Source: Streptomyces sp. R33
GTDB lineage: Bacteria > Actinomycetota > Actinomycetes > Streptomycetales > Streptomycetaceae
Length of the DNA: 64,000 nt
Direction of reading: 5' to 3'
NCBI RefSeq assembly: GCF_041200175.1
Contig: NZ_CP165727.1
Location: 1,860,001 to 1,924,000 of the forward strand
This document shows positions 41,556-49,427 of the stretch, one piece after another; within the stretch, counting starts at the first letter, position 1, and every line of letters begins with the position of its first letter. A program made the position numbers and the translations under genes. Under the pieces are notes generated by a model that was not told where the DNA came from, did not search any database, and saw nothing but the letters and a program-made list of their open reading frames with translations.

Positions 41556-42797
41556 TTACGAGCCGACGGACTCCGGCTTCTCCTGGCCGTCGACCGCCGC
41601 CGATGTCACCCGTGCGGCTGCCGCTGTCGCTCCCCCCGCCTCGAGCCGGGGCATGGCCGCAGGACCGTCGACCGGCCCGGCCGGCGATGCGCCGAGGACG
41701 AAGGGCCGCCACCACGGTTCGGCGGGTACACCGGCCGCGCCCGGCTCGAACGGCTGGCCCGGGATCGGCAGCGCGATCGCCGCCCCCATGGCCTCGGCCG
41801 CGGCCACGGTGCCCTCGCCGGGCTCGTCCCACGGATGCGGGGCCAGGTTGAAGGTGCCCCAGTGGATCGGCAGCATCGTGCCGTGCGGGATCCCGCCCTG
41901 GAGGTCGAGGTGGGCGCGCATGCCCTCCTCGGGGGTCATGTGGATGTCGGGCCAGTATTCCGAGTAGGCCCCGATCTGGATCATCGTGGCGTCGAAGGGG
42001 CCGTGCTCGGCGCCGATCTCCCCGAACCCGGGGAAGTAGCCGGTGTCGCCGCTGTGGAAGATCCGGTGCTCGTCGCCCGCGACGACCCACGAGGCCCACA
42101 GGGTGTTCTGCTGGTTGCGCAGACCTCGCCCGCAGAAGTGCCGGGCCGGGGTGGCCGTCAGCGAGAGCCCCGCGACCTTGGTGCTCTCGTTCCAGTCGAG
42201 CTCGCGCAGCCGGTCCGGCGACACCCCCCAGCGCTCCAGGTGGGCGCCGACGCCGAGCGGGACGGCGAAGACGGTGTCCGTACCGGCCAGCTCCTTGATG
42301 GTCGGCAGGTCGAGGTGGTCGTAGTGGTCGTGCGAGATCACCACGACGTCGACCGGCCCCAGCGAGGCCAGCGGTACGGGTACGGGGTGCAGCCGCTTGG
42401 GCCCGGCGAACGGGAAGGGCGAGCACCGCTCACCCCAGACCGGGTCGAACAGCACCCGGCGCCCGTCGATCTCCGCGAGTACGCCGGAGTGCCCCATCCA
42501 GGTCAGGCGCAGCCCGCTGACCGGCGGCTTCGCCAGCTCGGCGAGGGTCGTCGGGTAGACCGGGATGGGAGCTCCGGGGTTCCGCCGGATCCGCTGCTCC
42601 TTGCGGAAGTAGATCTTGGCGAACTCCAGCATGGAGCCGGAGGGCCTGGTCCGGGCCCCGACCGGGTTCTGGAAGACACCGTCGGCGAAGTTCGGCGAGC
42701 GGTGGATCCGCTCCAGGCGTGCGCCGGACGCATCCGCGCCGAAGGCTTCGGGCCGCAGGGCGCGCAGCCGTGGACGCAGGGGACGGGAGCCGGTCAA
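41556..42797 (-). CDS. Metallo-beta-lactamase-fold hydrolase (NAPE-PLD-like)
   Basis: A 413-aa MBL-fold protein. ISHDHYDHLD (HxHxDH, about residue 160), IFHSGDTGYFPGF and LPIHWGTF supply the two-metal site. RNPVG and WMGHSGVLAEIDG place it with the NAPE-PLD/UlaG-like group acting on phosphodiesters or lipids. The start is TTG at 42797, chosen because AGGAGG lies six bases upstream. The C-terminal 60 residues are Ala/Pro-rich and may be dispensable. Confidence 0.85.
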   Translation of the reverse strand: MTGSRPLRPRLRALRPEAFGADASGARLERIHRSPNFADGVFQNPVGARTRPSGSMLEFAKIYFRKEQRIRRNPGAPIPVYPTTLAELAKPPVSGLRLTWMGHSGVLAEIDGRRVLFDPVWGERCSPFPFAGPKRLHPVPVPLASLGPVDVVVISHDHYDHLDLPTIKELAGTDTVFAVPLGVGAHLERWGVSPDRLRELDWNESTKVAGLSLTATPARHFCGRGLRNQQNTLWASWVVAGDEHRIFHSGDTGYFPGFGEIGAEHGPFDATMIQIGAYSEYWPDIHMTPEEGMRAHLDLQGGIPHGTMLPIHWGTFNLAPHPWDEPGEGTVAAAEAMGAAIALPIPGQPFEPGAAGVPAEPWWRPFVLGASPAGPVDGPAAMPRLEAGGATAAAARVTSAAVDGQEKPESVGS

Positions 42798-43007
42798 GGC
42801 GCCTCCTGGGAGGGTGGGGCGGATGGGGCGGACGGCCTGAGAGAGGCCGTACTGGTTTCCGGTCTATCACCATGCCAACGCGCACCGGCCCCGAAGGATT
42901 CCGCCGCGCGTTCCCCTCCTCCTACCCGGTCCTCCCGCCCCTCCCTCTCCCCTGTTCCGCCCCTGCCCCTTTTCCACTGCTCCGCCCCTCCCGCACCGCT
43001 CTGGAGC

Positions 43008-43793
43008 CTAGAGCGGCAGCAGGTCCGGACGCTTGGCCTCCACGTGGTCCCCGGAGGACTCCCCGCGCAGTCGCCGCCCGATCCACGGCACCAGATGCTC
43101 CCGCGCCCACTGGATGTTGTCCCGCGTCACGTCCACGGAGCCGCGCGGCTGTTGCGGCGGCCACGGCTGGTCGGGGTCGGCCGGCACCTCGAGCCCCAGC
43201 ACCTGGGCGGCGCGCAGCGCGACCCGGGTGTGCCCCTCGGGCGAGAGGTGCAGCCGGTCGTCGTCCCAAGCGCGCCGGTCCTGTACGGACTTCAGCGACC
43301 AGAGGTCGAGCACCGGGCAGTCGTAGCGGTCGGCGATGGCGCGCACATGGGCGCTGTACGTGGCCACCTTGCCCCGGAGGTGCTTGAGGACCGGCACGCC
43401 GCGGGTGTCGAAGCCGGTGGTGATCATGACGTGGCCGACGGCTCCCGTGAGGTCGGCGACGGCCGCCTCGAACCGCTCCGCCACGTCGTCGGGGTCACTG
43501 CCGGGCCGGATGATGTCGTTGCCGCCGGCGCAGAAGCTCACCAGGTCCGGTGCGAGCTCCTTGGCCCGCGGGACCTGTTCGGCCACGATCTGGTCGAGGA
43601 GGCGCCCCCGCACGGCCAGGTTCGCGTACCGGAATTCGTGTTCCTCGCGCTGATCGGCCAGGAGTACGGCCAGCCGGTCCGCCCAGCCGAGAAAGGTCTC
43701 GCCGGGCCCCGGGTCCCCCACACCCTCGGTGAAGCTGTCCCCGATCGCCGCGTACGAGCCGATGGTCTTGAGTGTCGTCTTCGTCGCTGCCAC
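43008..43793 (-). CDS. SGNH/GDSL hydrolase
   Basis: A 261-aa cytosolic SGNH hydrolase. Block I AIGDSFTEGVGD (nucleophile Ser, about residue 20), Gly in NLAVRGRLL, Asn in CAGGNDIIRPG and the Asp/His pair in DDDRLHLSPEGH are all present. No signal peptide. Esterase or lipase-like activity is expected; the substrate is unknown. GTG start at 43793. Confidence 0.9.
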   Translation of the reverse strand: MAATKTTLKTIGSYAAIGDSFTEGVGDPGPGETFLGWADRLAVLLADQREEHEFRYANLAVRGRLLDQIVAEQVPRAKELAPDLVSFCAGGNDIIRPGSDPDDVAERFEAAVADLTGAVGHVMITTGFDTRGVPVLKHLRGKVATYSAHVRAIADRYDCPVLDLWSLKSVQDRRAWDDDRLHLSPEGHTRVALRAAQVLGLEVPADPDQPWPPQQPRGSVDVTRDNIQWAREHLVPWIGRRLRGESSGDHVEAKRPDLLPL

Positions 43794-43892
43794 GAGAACA
43801 CATCCTTCACCCCAGGGCGTGACCTACGCCATCGTAGGAAGGGGTTGACGGACCGTGATCTATACCACCTGGTCGGTGCGGAATAGCAAAGC

Positions 43893-43927
43893 GTGAGGCC
43901 GGGACCCCCCTCGGGTCCCGGCCTCAC
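43893..43927 (-). terminator. Terminator of the LysM/M23 peptidase gene
   Basis: A perfect 15-bp stem, GTGAGGCCGGGACCC (43893-43907) and its complement (43913-43927), with loop CCCTC. It lies 35 bp beyond the peptidase stop. Confidence 0.88.
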
Positions 43928-43961
43928 GAGTCCGGCTGCCTCTCTCCGACGGCGGGAGCCG

Positions 43962-44960
43962 TCAGATGCTCACACCCTTGGTGCGGAGGTAGGCCAGCGG
44001 GTCGATGTCCGAGCCGTAGGACGGGCCGGTGCGGATCTCGAAGTGCAGGTGCGGGCCGGTCGAGTTGCCGGTGGAGCCGGAGAGGCCGATGGTCTGGCCG
44101 GCGGTGACGCTCTGGCCGGCCGAGACGGAGAGCTGGGACAGGTGGCCGTACTGGGAGTACTTGCCGTCCGCGTGCCGGATGACGACCTCGTTGCCGTACG
44201 CGCCGGCCCAGCCGGCGGAGACCACGGTGCCCGCACCCACGGCCCGGACGGTGGTGCCGGAGCTCGCGATGAAGTCGACACCGGTGTGGTAGCCGCTGGA
44301 CCACATGGCGCCGGGGGTCTTGTACTGGGTCGATATCCCGCCGCCGACGGGGGCGACGAAGCCGGCGGCCGTGACCGTACCGGCGGCGGACCCGGCGGCC
44401 GTGCTCTTCTTGGCGGGTGCGGCGGCGGCCGCGGCCGCGGGGGCGGCGGGGGCCGGTGCGGCGTCCGCGGAGCCCTTGCCGGCGGAGGACGAGGCCGAGT
44501 CCGGGGCCGAGGACTTCTTCGCCGGGGCCGGGGCGGACTCCCGGGCCGGAGCCTGCGCGGCCGGCGCCGCCTCGCCCCGCGCACCGAGGGTCAGCTTCAG
44601 CCCGGGGTGGATCAGCGACGGGTCGGTGCCCACGGCCTCGCGGTTGTCGGCGTACAGCTGCTGCCAGCCGCCCGGGAGGTGGCGGTCGTGGGCGATCTTG
44701 GAGAGGTAGTCGCCGGGCACGACGGTGTAGACGGCCGGCGCGGACTGCGCGGCGGCAGCGGGCGCGGCCTGCAGCGCCGCCGAAACCTGCGGTGCCTGCA
44801 CGGGAGCCGAGGCGGGGGCGGCGGCCGGGGCGCCGGCCGCCTGAGCCCCGGCGGCGCCCAGCAGCGGCAGCGCGAGGGCCGCACCGCCGGTGCCTGCGAC
44901 GGCGAAGCCGCGCGCCACGGAACGGGACTTGGGACGGCGGTGCTTACCCTTTGCAGGCAT
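43962..44960 (-). CDS. Secreted LysM-M23 peptidoglycan endopeptidase
   Basis: A 332-aa protein. Signal peptide (MPAKGKHRRPK... to GAQAAGAPA), an atypical LysM domain (VYTVVPGDYLSKIAHDRHLP, then GGWQQLY, about 75-125), an Ala/Pro linker, and an M23 LytM domain (YHTGVDFIASSGT for the zinc His/Asp; HLHFEIRTG for the HxH). It should cut peptide cross-links during growth or germination. Controlled by the probable ydaO riboswitch in its leader. The ATG at 44960 has GGAGAGGAAT upstream. Confidence 0.92.
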   Translation of the reverse strand: MPAKGKHRRPKSRSVARGFAVAGTGGAALALPLLGAAGAQAAGAPAAAPASAPVQAPQVSAALQAAPAAAAQSAPAVYTVVPGDYLSKIAHDRHLPGGWQQLYADNREAVGTDPSLIHPGLKLTLGARGEAAPAAQAPARESAPAPAKKSSAPDSASSSAGKGSADAAPAPAAPAAAAAAAPAKKSTAAGSAAGTVTAAGFVAPVGGGISTQYKTPGAMWSSGYHTGVDFIASSGTTVRAVGAGTVVSAGWAGAYGNEVVIRHADGKYSQYGHLSQLSVSAGQSVTAGQTIGLSGSTGNSTGPHLHFEIRTGPSYGSDIDPLAYLRTKGVSI

Positions 44961-44969
44961 GGCGAATTC

Positions 44970-45118
44970 CTCTCCGTCGCCTGCGAGGTGAGCTGTCGGG
45001 TTCGGACTGGAGATGTCCGGCAGCACATGAACGGAACATGCACGGCTTCACCCCGAGCTGCGCCGATACAAAGATCGGGAACAGCGGCTTACCTGGTTCC
45101 CCCGCTCCTGCCGCGCGC
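44970..45118 (-). ncRNA. Probable ydaO-class (c-di-AMP) riboswitch
   Basis: On the minus strand the leader contains the conserved ydaO blocks in order: AGCGGGGGAACCAGG near 45100, GGGGTGAAGCCG near 45050, then CCGAACCCGACAGCTCACC and TCGCAGGCG (45003-44976), just before the ribosome site. ydaO RNAs bind c-di-AMP and usually shut off cell-wall hydrolase genes, as reported for Streptomyces rpf genes. Boundaries are approximate. Confidence 0.85.
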
Positions 45119-45450
45119 GTGAATAGTCGGGTGCGGTTTCCGGACGGCGGCAGGATTCGGCGGTCCATCCGGATCGATCGCGAAGGTAATCGAGTTGAGC
45201 CATCCCGAACAAGCCACGAATTTCCCCACGGATTCACAGACCGGGGAGTTCGAGGGAATTCCGGTCACCCTGCGTCCATTACCGGCCGCCAACAACCGCT
45301 CCGGCCGGGCCATTCGACTTCGGCGATCAGGCACTCACGGTCACCGTATGATCTGGCTCACGGGGCTGCGCCCGATCTCGCATCCAGCTATGGCAAGTTG
45401 CTCCCAAGCAGCGTAATTCGGACATCCCACGACGACGCGGAGGAGTTCCC
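45119..45450. promoter_or_regulatory. 332-bp divergent spacer, riboswitch / phosphatase gene
   Basis: No gene supported. It must hold the promoter of the riboswitch transcript (minus) and of the phosphatase (plus). TATGAT at 45347-45352 could be a -10 for the phosphatase gene, but no -35 stands at a normal distance. GGAGGAG near 45439 is the phosphatase ribosome site. Confidence 0.4.
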
Positions 45451-46269
45451 GTGACCCAGCAGATACCCCAGTTCCCGCGGACGGAGCCCGTACCGGAGCC
45501 CGAGCTGGCCGGAGTGCGCAACTTCCGCGACGTGGGCGGCTTGCCGACCATCGACGGGCGGAGGGTCAAGCCGGGAAAACTGTTCCGTAGCGGACATCTG
45601 GCACATGCCACCGAAACCGATGCAGAATTCCTCGCATCGCTCGGCCTCCACACGATTTTCGACTTCCGCAACGGCGCCGACCACGCCCTGGAGGGACTCG
45701 ACGTCGAGCTTCCCGGCGTGCGGAACGTCAACATCCCGCTGTCGGATCCGGCCGACGGGAAAGAATTCTGGAAGATGGTTCGGGCCGGCAACCTCGAGCA
45801 GCTCCGGGGAATCCTGGGCGAGGGGAAGGCCGCCGCCCGGATGACCAACTCGTACCGCTCGATGGTCGAGCACCGCACCGCCGAGCACGGCCGGGTCGTG
45901 CACGCCCTCGCCGAGGACAGCATTCCGGCGCTCATGCACTGCGCGGCCGGCAAGGACCGGGCCGGCCTCTCGATCGCCGTCACCCTGCTCGCGCTGGGCG
46001 TCGAGCGCGAGGCGATCGTGGCGGACTACCTGGAGTCCAACGCTCCGCACCGCCGCTACCGGGTGCGCCGGACCGGCGACACCCCCGAGGCCCGTTCCCC
46101 CGAGGTGATGGAGCTGCTCGCCCCGCTCTTCGACGCCCGCGCCGAGTACCTCACGGCCGCCTTCGACACCATCGACGCGCACTGGGGCGGGGTCGACCGG
46201 TACCTCGCCGAGGGCCTCGGACTCTCGTCCGAGACCCTCGGCCGGCTGCGGGAGCAGCTGCTCGACTGA
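45451..46269 (+). CDS. Tyrosine-protein phosphatase (PtpB-like)
   Basis: A 272-aa protein. P-loop HCAAGKDRAG (about residue 168) is the HCxxGKDRxG variant of atypical phosphatases such as M. tuberculosis PtpB, which act on phosphotyrosine and phosphoinositides. N-terminal NFRDVGGLP and LFRSGHLAHAT are the family's opening motifs. GTG start. Converges on the hopanoid cluster. Confidence 0.9.
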   Translation: MTQQIPQFPRTEPVPEPELAGVRNFRDVGGLPTIDGRRVKPGKLFRSGHLAHATETDAEFLASLGLHTIFDFRNGADHALEGLDVELPGVRNVNIPLSDPADGKEFWKMVRAGNLEQLRGILGEGKAAARMTNSYRSMVEHRTAEHGRVVHALAEDSIPALMHCAAGKDRAGLSIAVTLLALGVEREAIVADYLESNAPHRRYRVRRTGDTPEARSPEVMELLAPLFDARAEYLTAAFDTIDAHWGGVDRYLAEGLGLSSETLGRLREQLLD

Positions 46270-46300
46270 CGGCCCGAACCGGCCGTGGAGCAGGCCGTCA
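46267..46300. terminator. Hairpin spanning both convergent stop codons
   Basis: TGACGGCC (46267-46274) pairs with GGCCGTCA (46293-46300). Its outer triplets are the stop codons of the phosphatase and of the hopanoid aminotransferase. Same design as at 12029-12062. Confidence 0.65.
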
Positions 46301-47680
46301 GCCGCCGGCGACGGCCTGCTTCACCAGCGTCCTGCCGAAGTCCCACATCAGGGCGCCCCCGCCGTGCGCCTCGTCCATGACCGCGCGGAAGGCGCCGACG
46401 AACCGGTCGACGTCACCCTCGTCCACGATCAGCGGCGGGATGAGCTTGATGACCTCCAGATGGTCGCCGGACACCTGCGTCAGGATCCGGTGCTTCTGCA
46501 GCAGCGGCACCACGACCATCTGCGCGAAGAGCCCCTTGCGGGCCGCCTGGAGCATGGTCCACCGGCTGCGCAGCCCCAGCGAGGACGGCCGCCCGAACTC
46601 GATGCCGATCATCAGGCCGCGCCCCCGTACCTCGTGGAGCAGCTCGTACTCGTCCACGAGCGCCGCGAGCCGCCCGCGCAGCCGGTCGCCCATCGCGCGG
46701 GCGTTGACGACCACCGACTCGTCCTCCATGACGGAGAGCACCGCCAGCCCGGCGGCCATCGCCTGCGCGTTGGACCCGAAGCTGGCGGAGTGCACCAGTA
46801 CCCGGTCCATGGACGAATAGACCTTCCTGAAGATCCATTCCTTGCCCAGGGTCGCACCGACCGGCACATAGCCGCCCGAGAGGGCCTTGGCCACGCACAC
46901 CAGGTCCGGCTCCACGCCCGGCTCGTTCTGGTACGCGTAGAAATCTCCCGTCCGGCCGAGCCCCGTCTGCACCTCGTCCGCGATCAGCAGCGCCTTGTGC
47001 CGGTGCAGCAGCTCCTGCGCCGCGAGCAGGAACCCGGGCGGGGCCGCGAGCACGCCCTTGCCCTGGATCGGCTCGACGACGAAGGCGGCGACGTCGCCCC
47101 GCTTCAGCTCCCGCTCCAGGGCGGCCAGGTCCCCCAGCGCGATCTTCGTATCGGGCAGCAACGGCGCGAAGCCGTCGCGGAACCCGCCCTCCCCGTTGAC
47201 CGAGAGCGAACCCGCGGTCAGCCCGTGGAAGGCGTGGTCGCAGTAGAGGACCCTCGGTCGCCCGGTGGCGTACCGGGCGAACTTCAGGGCGGTCTCCACG
47301 GCCTCGGTGCCGCTGTTGCCGAAGAAGACCCGGTCCAGGTGCGGGCTGTACGAGAGCAGCTTCTCCGCCAGCAGCCCCGGCAGCGGCTGGCAGTCGAACC
47401 GGGTCAGGTCGGCGAGCTGCGCGTCCAGGACGTCGTGCAGGGCCTGGCGGACCACCGGGTGGTGGCGGCCCAGGCCCATGACGCCGAACCCGGCCAGCAT
47501 GTCCAGGTAGTCGTTCCCGTCGGCGTCCCAGAAGTGCGCGCCCTCGGCCCGTACGTAGACCTTGTCGAAGCCGATCGTGTGCAGCATCCGCGGCAGCTGG
47601 TGGTTGAGGTGCTTGGTGTGCAGCTCGTACCGTTCCCCGCCCCGCTGGTCCAGCAGGGCGCGGAGGTCGAACCCGGTCAC
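46298..47680 (-). CDS. Class III aminotransferase of the hopanoid cluster (HpnO-like)
   Basis: A 460-aa PLP enzyme. GNSGTEAVETALKFAR (cofactor phosphate), IADEVQTGLGRTG and CVAKALSGGYVPVG with the Schiff-base Lys. Aminotransferases in hopanoid clusters convert an aldehyde intermediate to aminobacteriohopanetriol. GTG start at 47680 overlaps the hpnH stop (GTGA). The longer open frame to 47791 has no coding support. Confidence 0.9.
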   Translation of the reverse strand: MTGFDLRALLDQRGGERYELHTKHLNHQLPRMLHTIGFDKVYVRAEGAHFWDADGNDYLDMLAGFGVMGLGRHHPVVRQALHDVLDAQLADLTRFDCQPLPGLLAEKLLSYSPHLDRVFFGNSGTEAVETALKFARYATGRPRVLYCDHAFHGLTAGSLSVNGEGGFRDGFAPLLPDTKIALGDLAALERELKRGDVAAFVVEPIQGKGVLAAPPGFLLAAQELLHRHKALLIADEVQTGLGRTGDFYAYQNEPGVEPDLVCVAKALSGGYVPVGATLGKEWIFRKVYSSMDRVLVHSASFGSNAQAMAAGLAVLSVMEDESVVVNARAMGDRLRGRLAALVDEYELLHEVRGRGLMIGIEFGRPSSLGLRSRWTMLQAARKGLFAQMVVVPLLQKHRILTQVSGDHLEVIKLIPPLIVDEGDVDRFVGAFRAVMDEAHGGGALMWDFGRTLVKQAVAGG

Positions 47681-48705
47681 TTCTTCTCCCGGTTCCCCGA
47701 GACGGTCTCCCGGGCCGCACGCAGGGATTCCTTCAGGGAGCCCATGGTGGCGAGGACGGCGGTGGGCTCGTAGCCGCAGTGCGCCATGCAATTCGCGCAG
47801 CGCGGGTCCTTTCCGCGGCCGTACTTGCTCCAGTCGGTCTCCTCGACCAGTTCCCGGTACGTCGGCACGTAGCCGTCGCTCATCAGGTAGCAGGGGCGCT
47901 GCCAGCCGAAGAGGGAGTAATTGGGAATGGCCCAGGCGGTGCAGGGGAAATCGACCTTGCCTTCCAGGAAGTCGAGGAAGAGCGGGGAGTGGTTGAGCCG
48001 CCAGCGCCCCCGGTTTCCGCCGGCGAATGCCTTCTTGAAGAGTTCCCTGGTCTGTTCGACGCCCAGGAAGTGCTCCTGGTCGGGGGCCTTTTCGTAGGCG
48101 TAGGCGGGCGAGATCATCATTTCGTCGACCTTGAGGTCGTCATTGAGGTAGTTGAGCACCTCGATGATCGTCTGCGGAGTGTCGGTGTTGAAGAAGGTGG
48201 AGTTGGTGGTGACCCGGAACCCGCGGCGCTTCGCCTCCTTGATGGCGGCGACCGCCTCGTCGAAGACGCCTTCCTTGGCGACCGACTCGTCGTGCCGTTC
48301 GCGCAGCCCGTCGATGTGCACGGCGAAGGCGAAGTACGGGGACGGGGTGAACTTCTCGATCTTCTTGCGCAGCAGCATCGCGTTGGTGCACAGGAAAACG
48401 TACTTCCGCTTGGCCACCAACTGCCGCACGATCTCGTGGATCTGCGGGTGCATCAGGGGCTCGCCGCCCGCGATGGACACCATGGGCGCGCCCGACTCCA
48501 GGACGGCGCCGACGGCCTGGGCGACCGGCATGCGCTGCTTGAGCACGCCGGCCGGGTGCTGGATCTTCCCGCACCCCTCACAGGCCAGGTTGCAGGCGTA
48601 GAGCGGTTCCAGCTCGACGATCAGCGGGAACTTCTCACGCTTGCGGAGCTTCTGTTCGAGAAGATACGTCCCGACCCTGATGGACTGTCGCAGTGGCATG
48701 GCCAT
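47677..48705 (-). CDS. hpnH: Adenosyl-hopene transferase (radical SAM)
   Basis: A 342-aa radical-SAM enzyme that adds adenosine to hopene. CNLACEGCGK gives the CxxxCxxC iron-sulfur motif, and a C-terminal Cys cluster (CANCMAHCGYEP) is typical. The start is set at ATG 48705 because AGGAGG (48715-48720) stands 8-9 bases upstream and MAMPLRQ matches the usual start; a GTG at 48714 is too close to that site. Confidence 0.95.
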   Translation of the reverse strand: MAMPLRQSIRVGTYLLEQKLRKREKFPLIVELEPLYACNLACEGCGKIQHPAGVLKQRMPVAQAVGAVLESGAPMVSIAGGEPLMHPQIHEIVRQLVAKRKYVFLCTNAMLLRKKIEKFTPSPYFAFAVHIDGLRERHDESVAKEGVFDEAVAAIKEAKRRGFRVTTNSTFFNTDTPQTIIEVLNYLNDDLKVDEMMISPAYAYEKAPDQEHFLGVEQTRELFKKAFAGGNRGRWRLNHSPLFLDFLEGKVDFPCTAWAIPNYSLFGWQRPCYLMSDGYVPTYRELVEETDWSKYGRGKDPRCANCMAHCGYEPTAVLATMGSLKESLRAARETVSGNREKK

Positions 48706-48710
48706 CTGGC

Positions 48711-49427
48711 TCACCTCCTGGGGAGCAGCAAAGAACGGTGCCAGTCATGAAACGCGGGCAGTAGGGCACGCAGTACGCGGAAGGCCGATATTCCACCGCG
48801 GAACGTGCCGATACGGACGAGCTCATGCTCCGGAGCGTCCACGATCACCCGGACGGCCGCAACCGGACGGTTCCAGCCATCTTCGGCGGCCCGGGTGGCC
48901 GTCCACAGGGTGGCCGCGGACTCCATGTCGACCGCGACGGCGCCGGTTGCGCGCAGCTGGGCGCGTTCCTGGCCGCGGACGACATGGTCGGATCCGGTCA
49001 GTGCGCCGGTGTGCACGGTCCGGCCGGGAACGGCCCGGGCCAGTGCCTCGGCGAGCAGGGCGGTGCCGGCGCAGCCGACGGTGCCCCGCGGATCCCGGGT
49101 CTCCTCGGCGACGACCAGGTCGCCGGGGCTCATGCCGGGGACCAGCCCGGCGCAGAACCCGGTGGCGAGGACGGGGGCCCGGCGCAGCCCCGGCTCGGCG
49201 AGGGCCCGGCCGACGGCCCGCTCGGCGGCGCGCGGGCCCATGCCCGTACGCAGCACGTCGTAGCCCGGTTCGGGGCGGGCCGCCCCGCGGCCGCCGCCGC
49301 TGCGCAGCGCCGCCTGCTCGATGCGCAGCGCGCAGGCGACCAGCAGCGGGGCGGGCGGCTCTGCGGGCGGCGGCTCGGGCGGGGGCTCGGGGTCGAGCGG
49401 CCCGTCGGCCCGGTCGGCGGAGGCCAT
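48711..49427 (-). CDS. hpnG: Adenosylhopane nucleosidase (HpnG)
   Basis: A 238-aa MTA/SAH nucleosidase-fold protein that removes adenine from adenosylhopane. VAVDMESAATLW carries the ribose-binding Glu, and TGFCAGLVPGMSPGDLV is the conserved loop. The N-terminus is Pro/Glu-rich. Start overlaps the shc stop by one base (TGATG). Confidence 0.9.
   Translation of the reverse strand: MASADRADGPLDPEPPPEPPPAEPPAPLLVACALRIEQAALRSGGGRGAARPEPGYDVLRTGMGPRAAERAVGRALAEPGLRRAPVLATGFCAGLVPGMSPGDLVVAEETRDPRGTVGCAGTALLAEALARAVPGRTVHTGALTGSDHVVRGQERAQLRATGAVAVDMESAATLWTATRAAEDGWNRPVAAVRVIVDAPEHELVRIGTFRGGISAFRVLRALLPAFHDWHRSLLLPRR

Noticed and set aside
47681..47791. N-terminal extension of the hopanoid aminotransferase
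   Set aside because: The extra residues are antisense-like within hpnH; the GTG at 47680 overlaps the hpnH stop in the manner of its neighbours.
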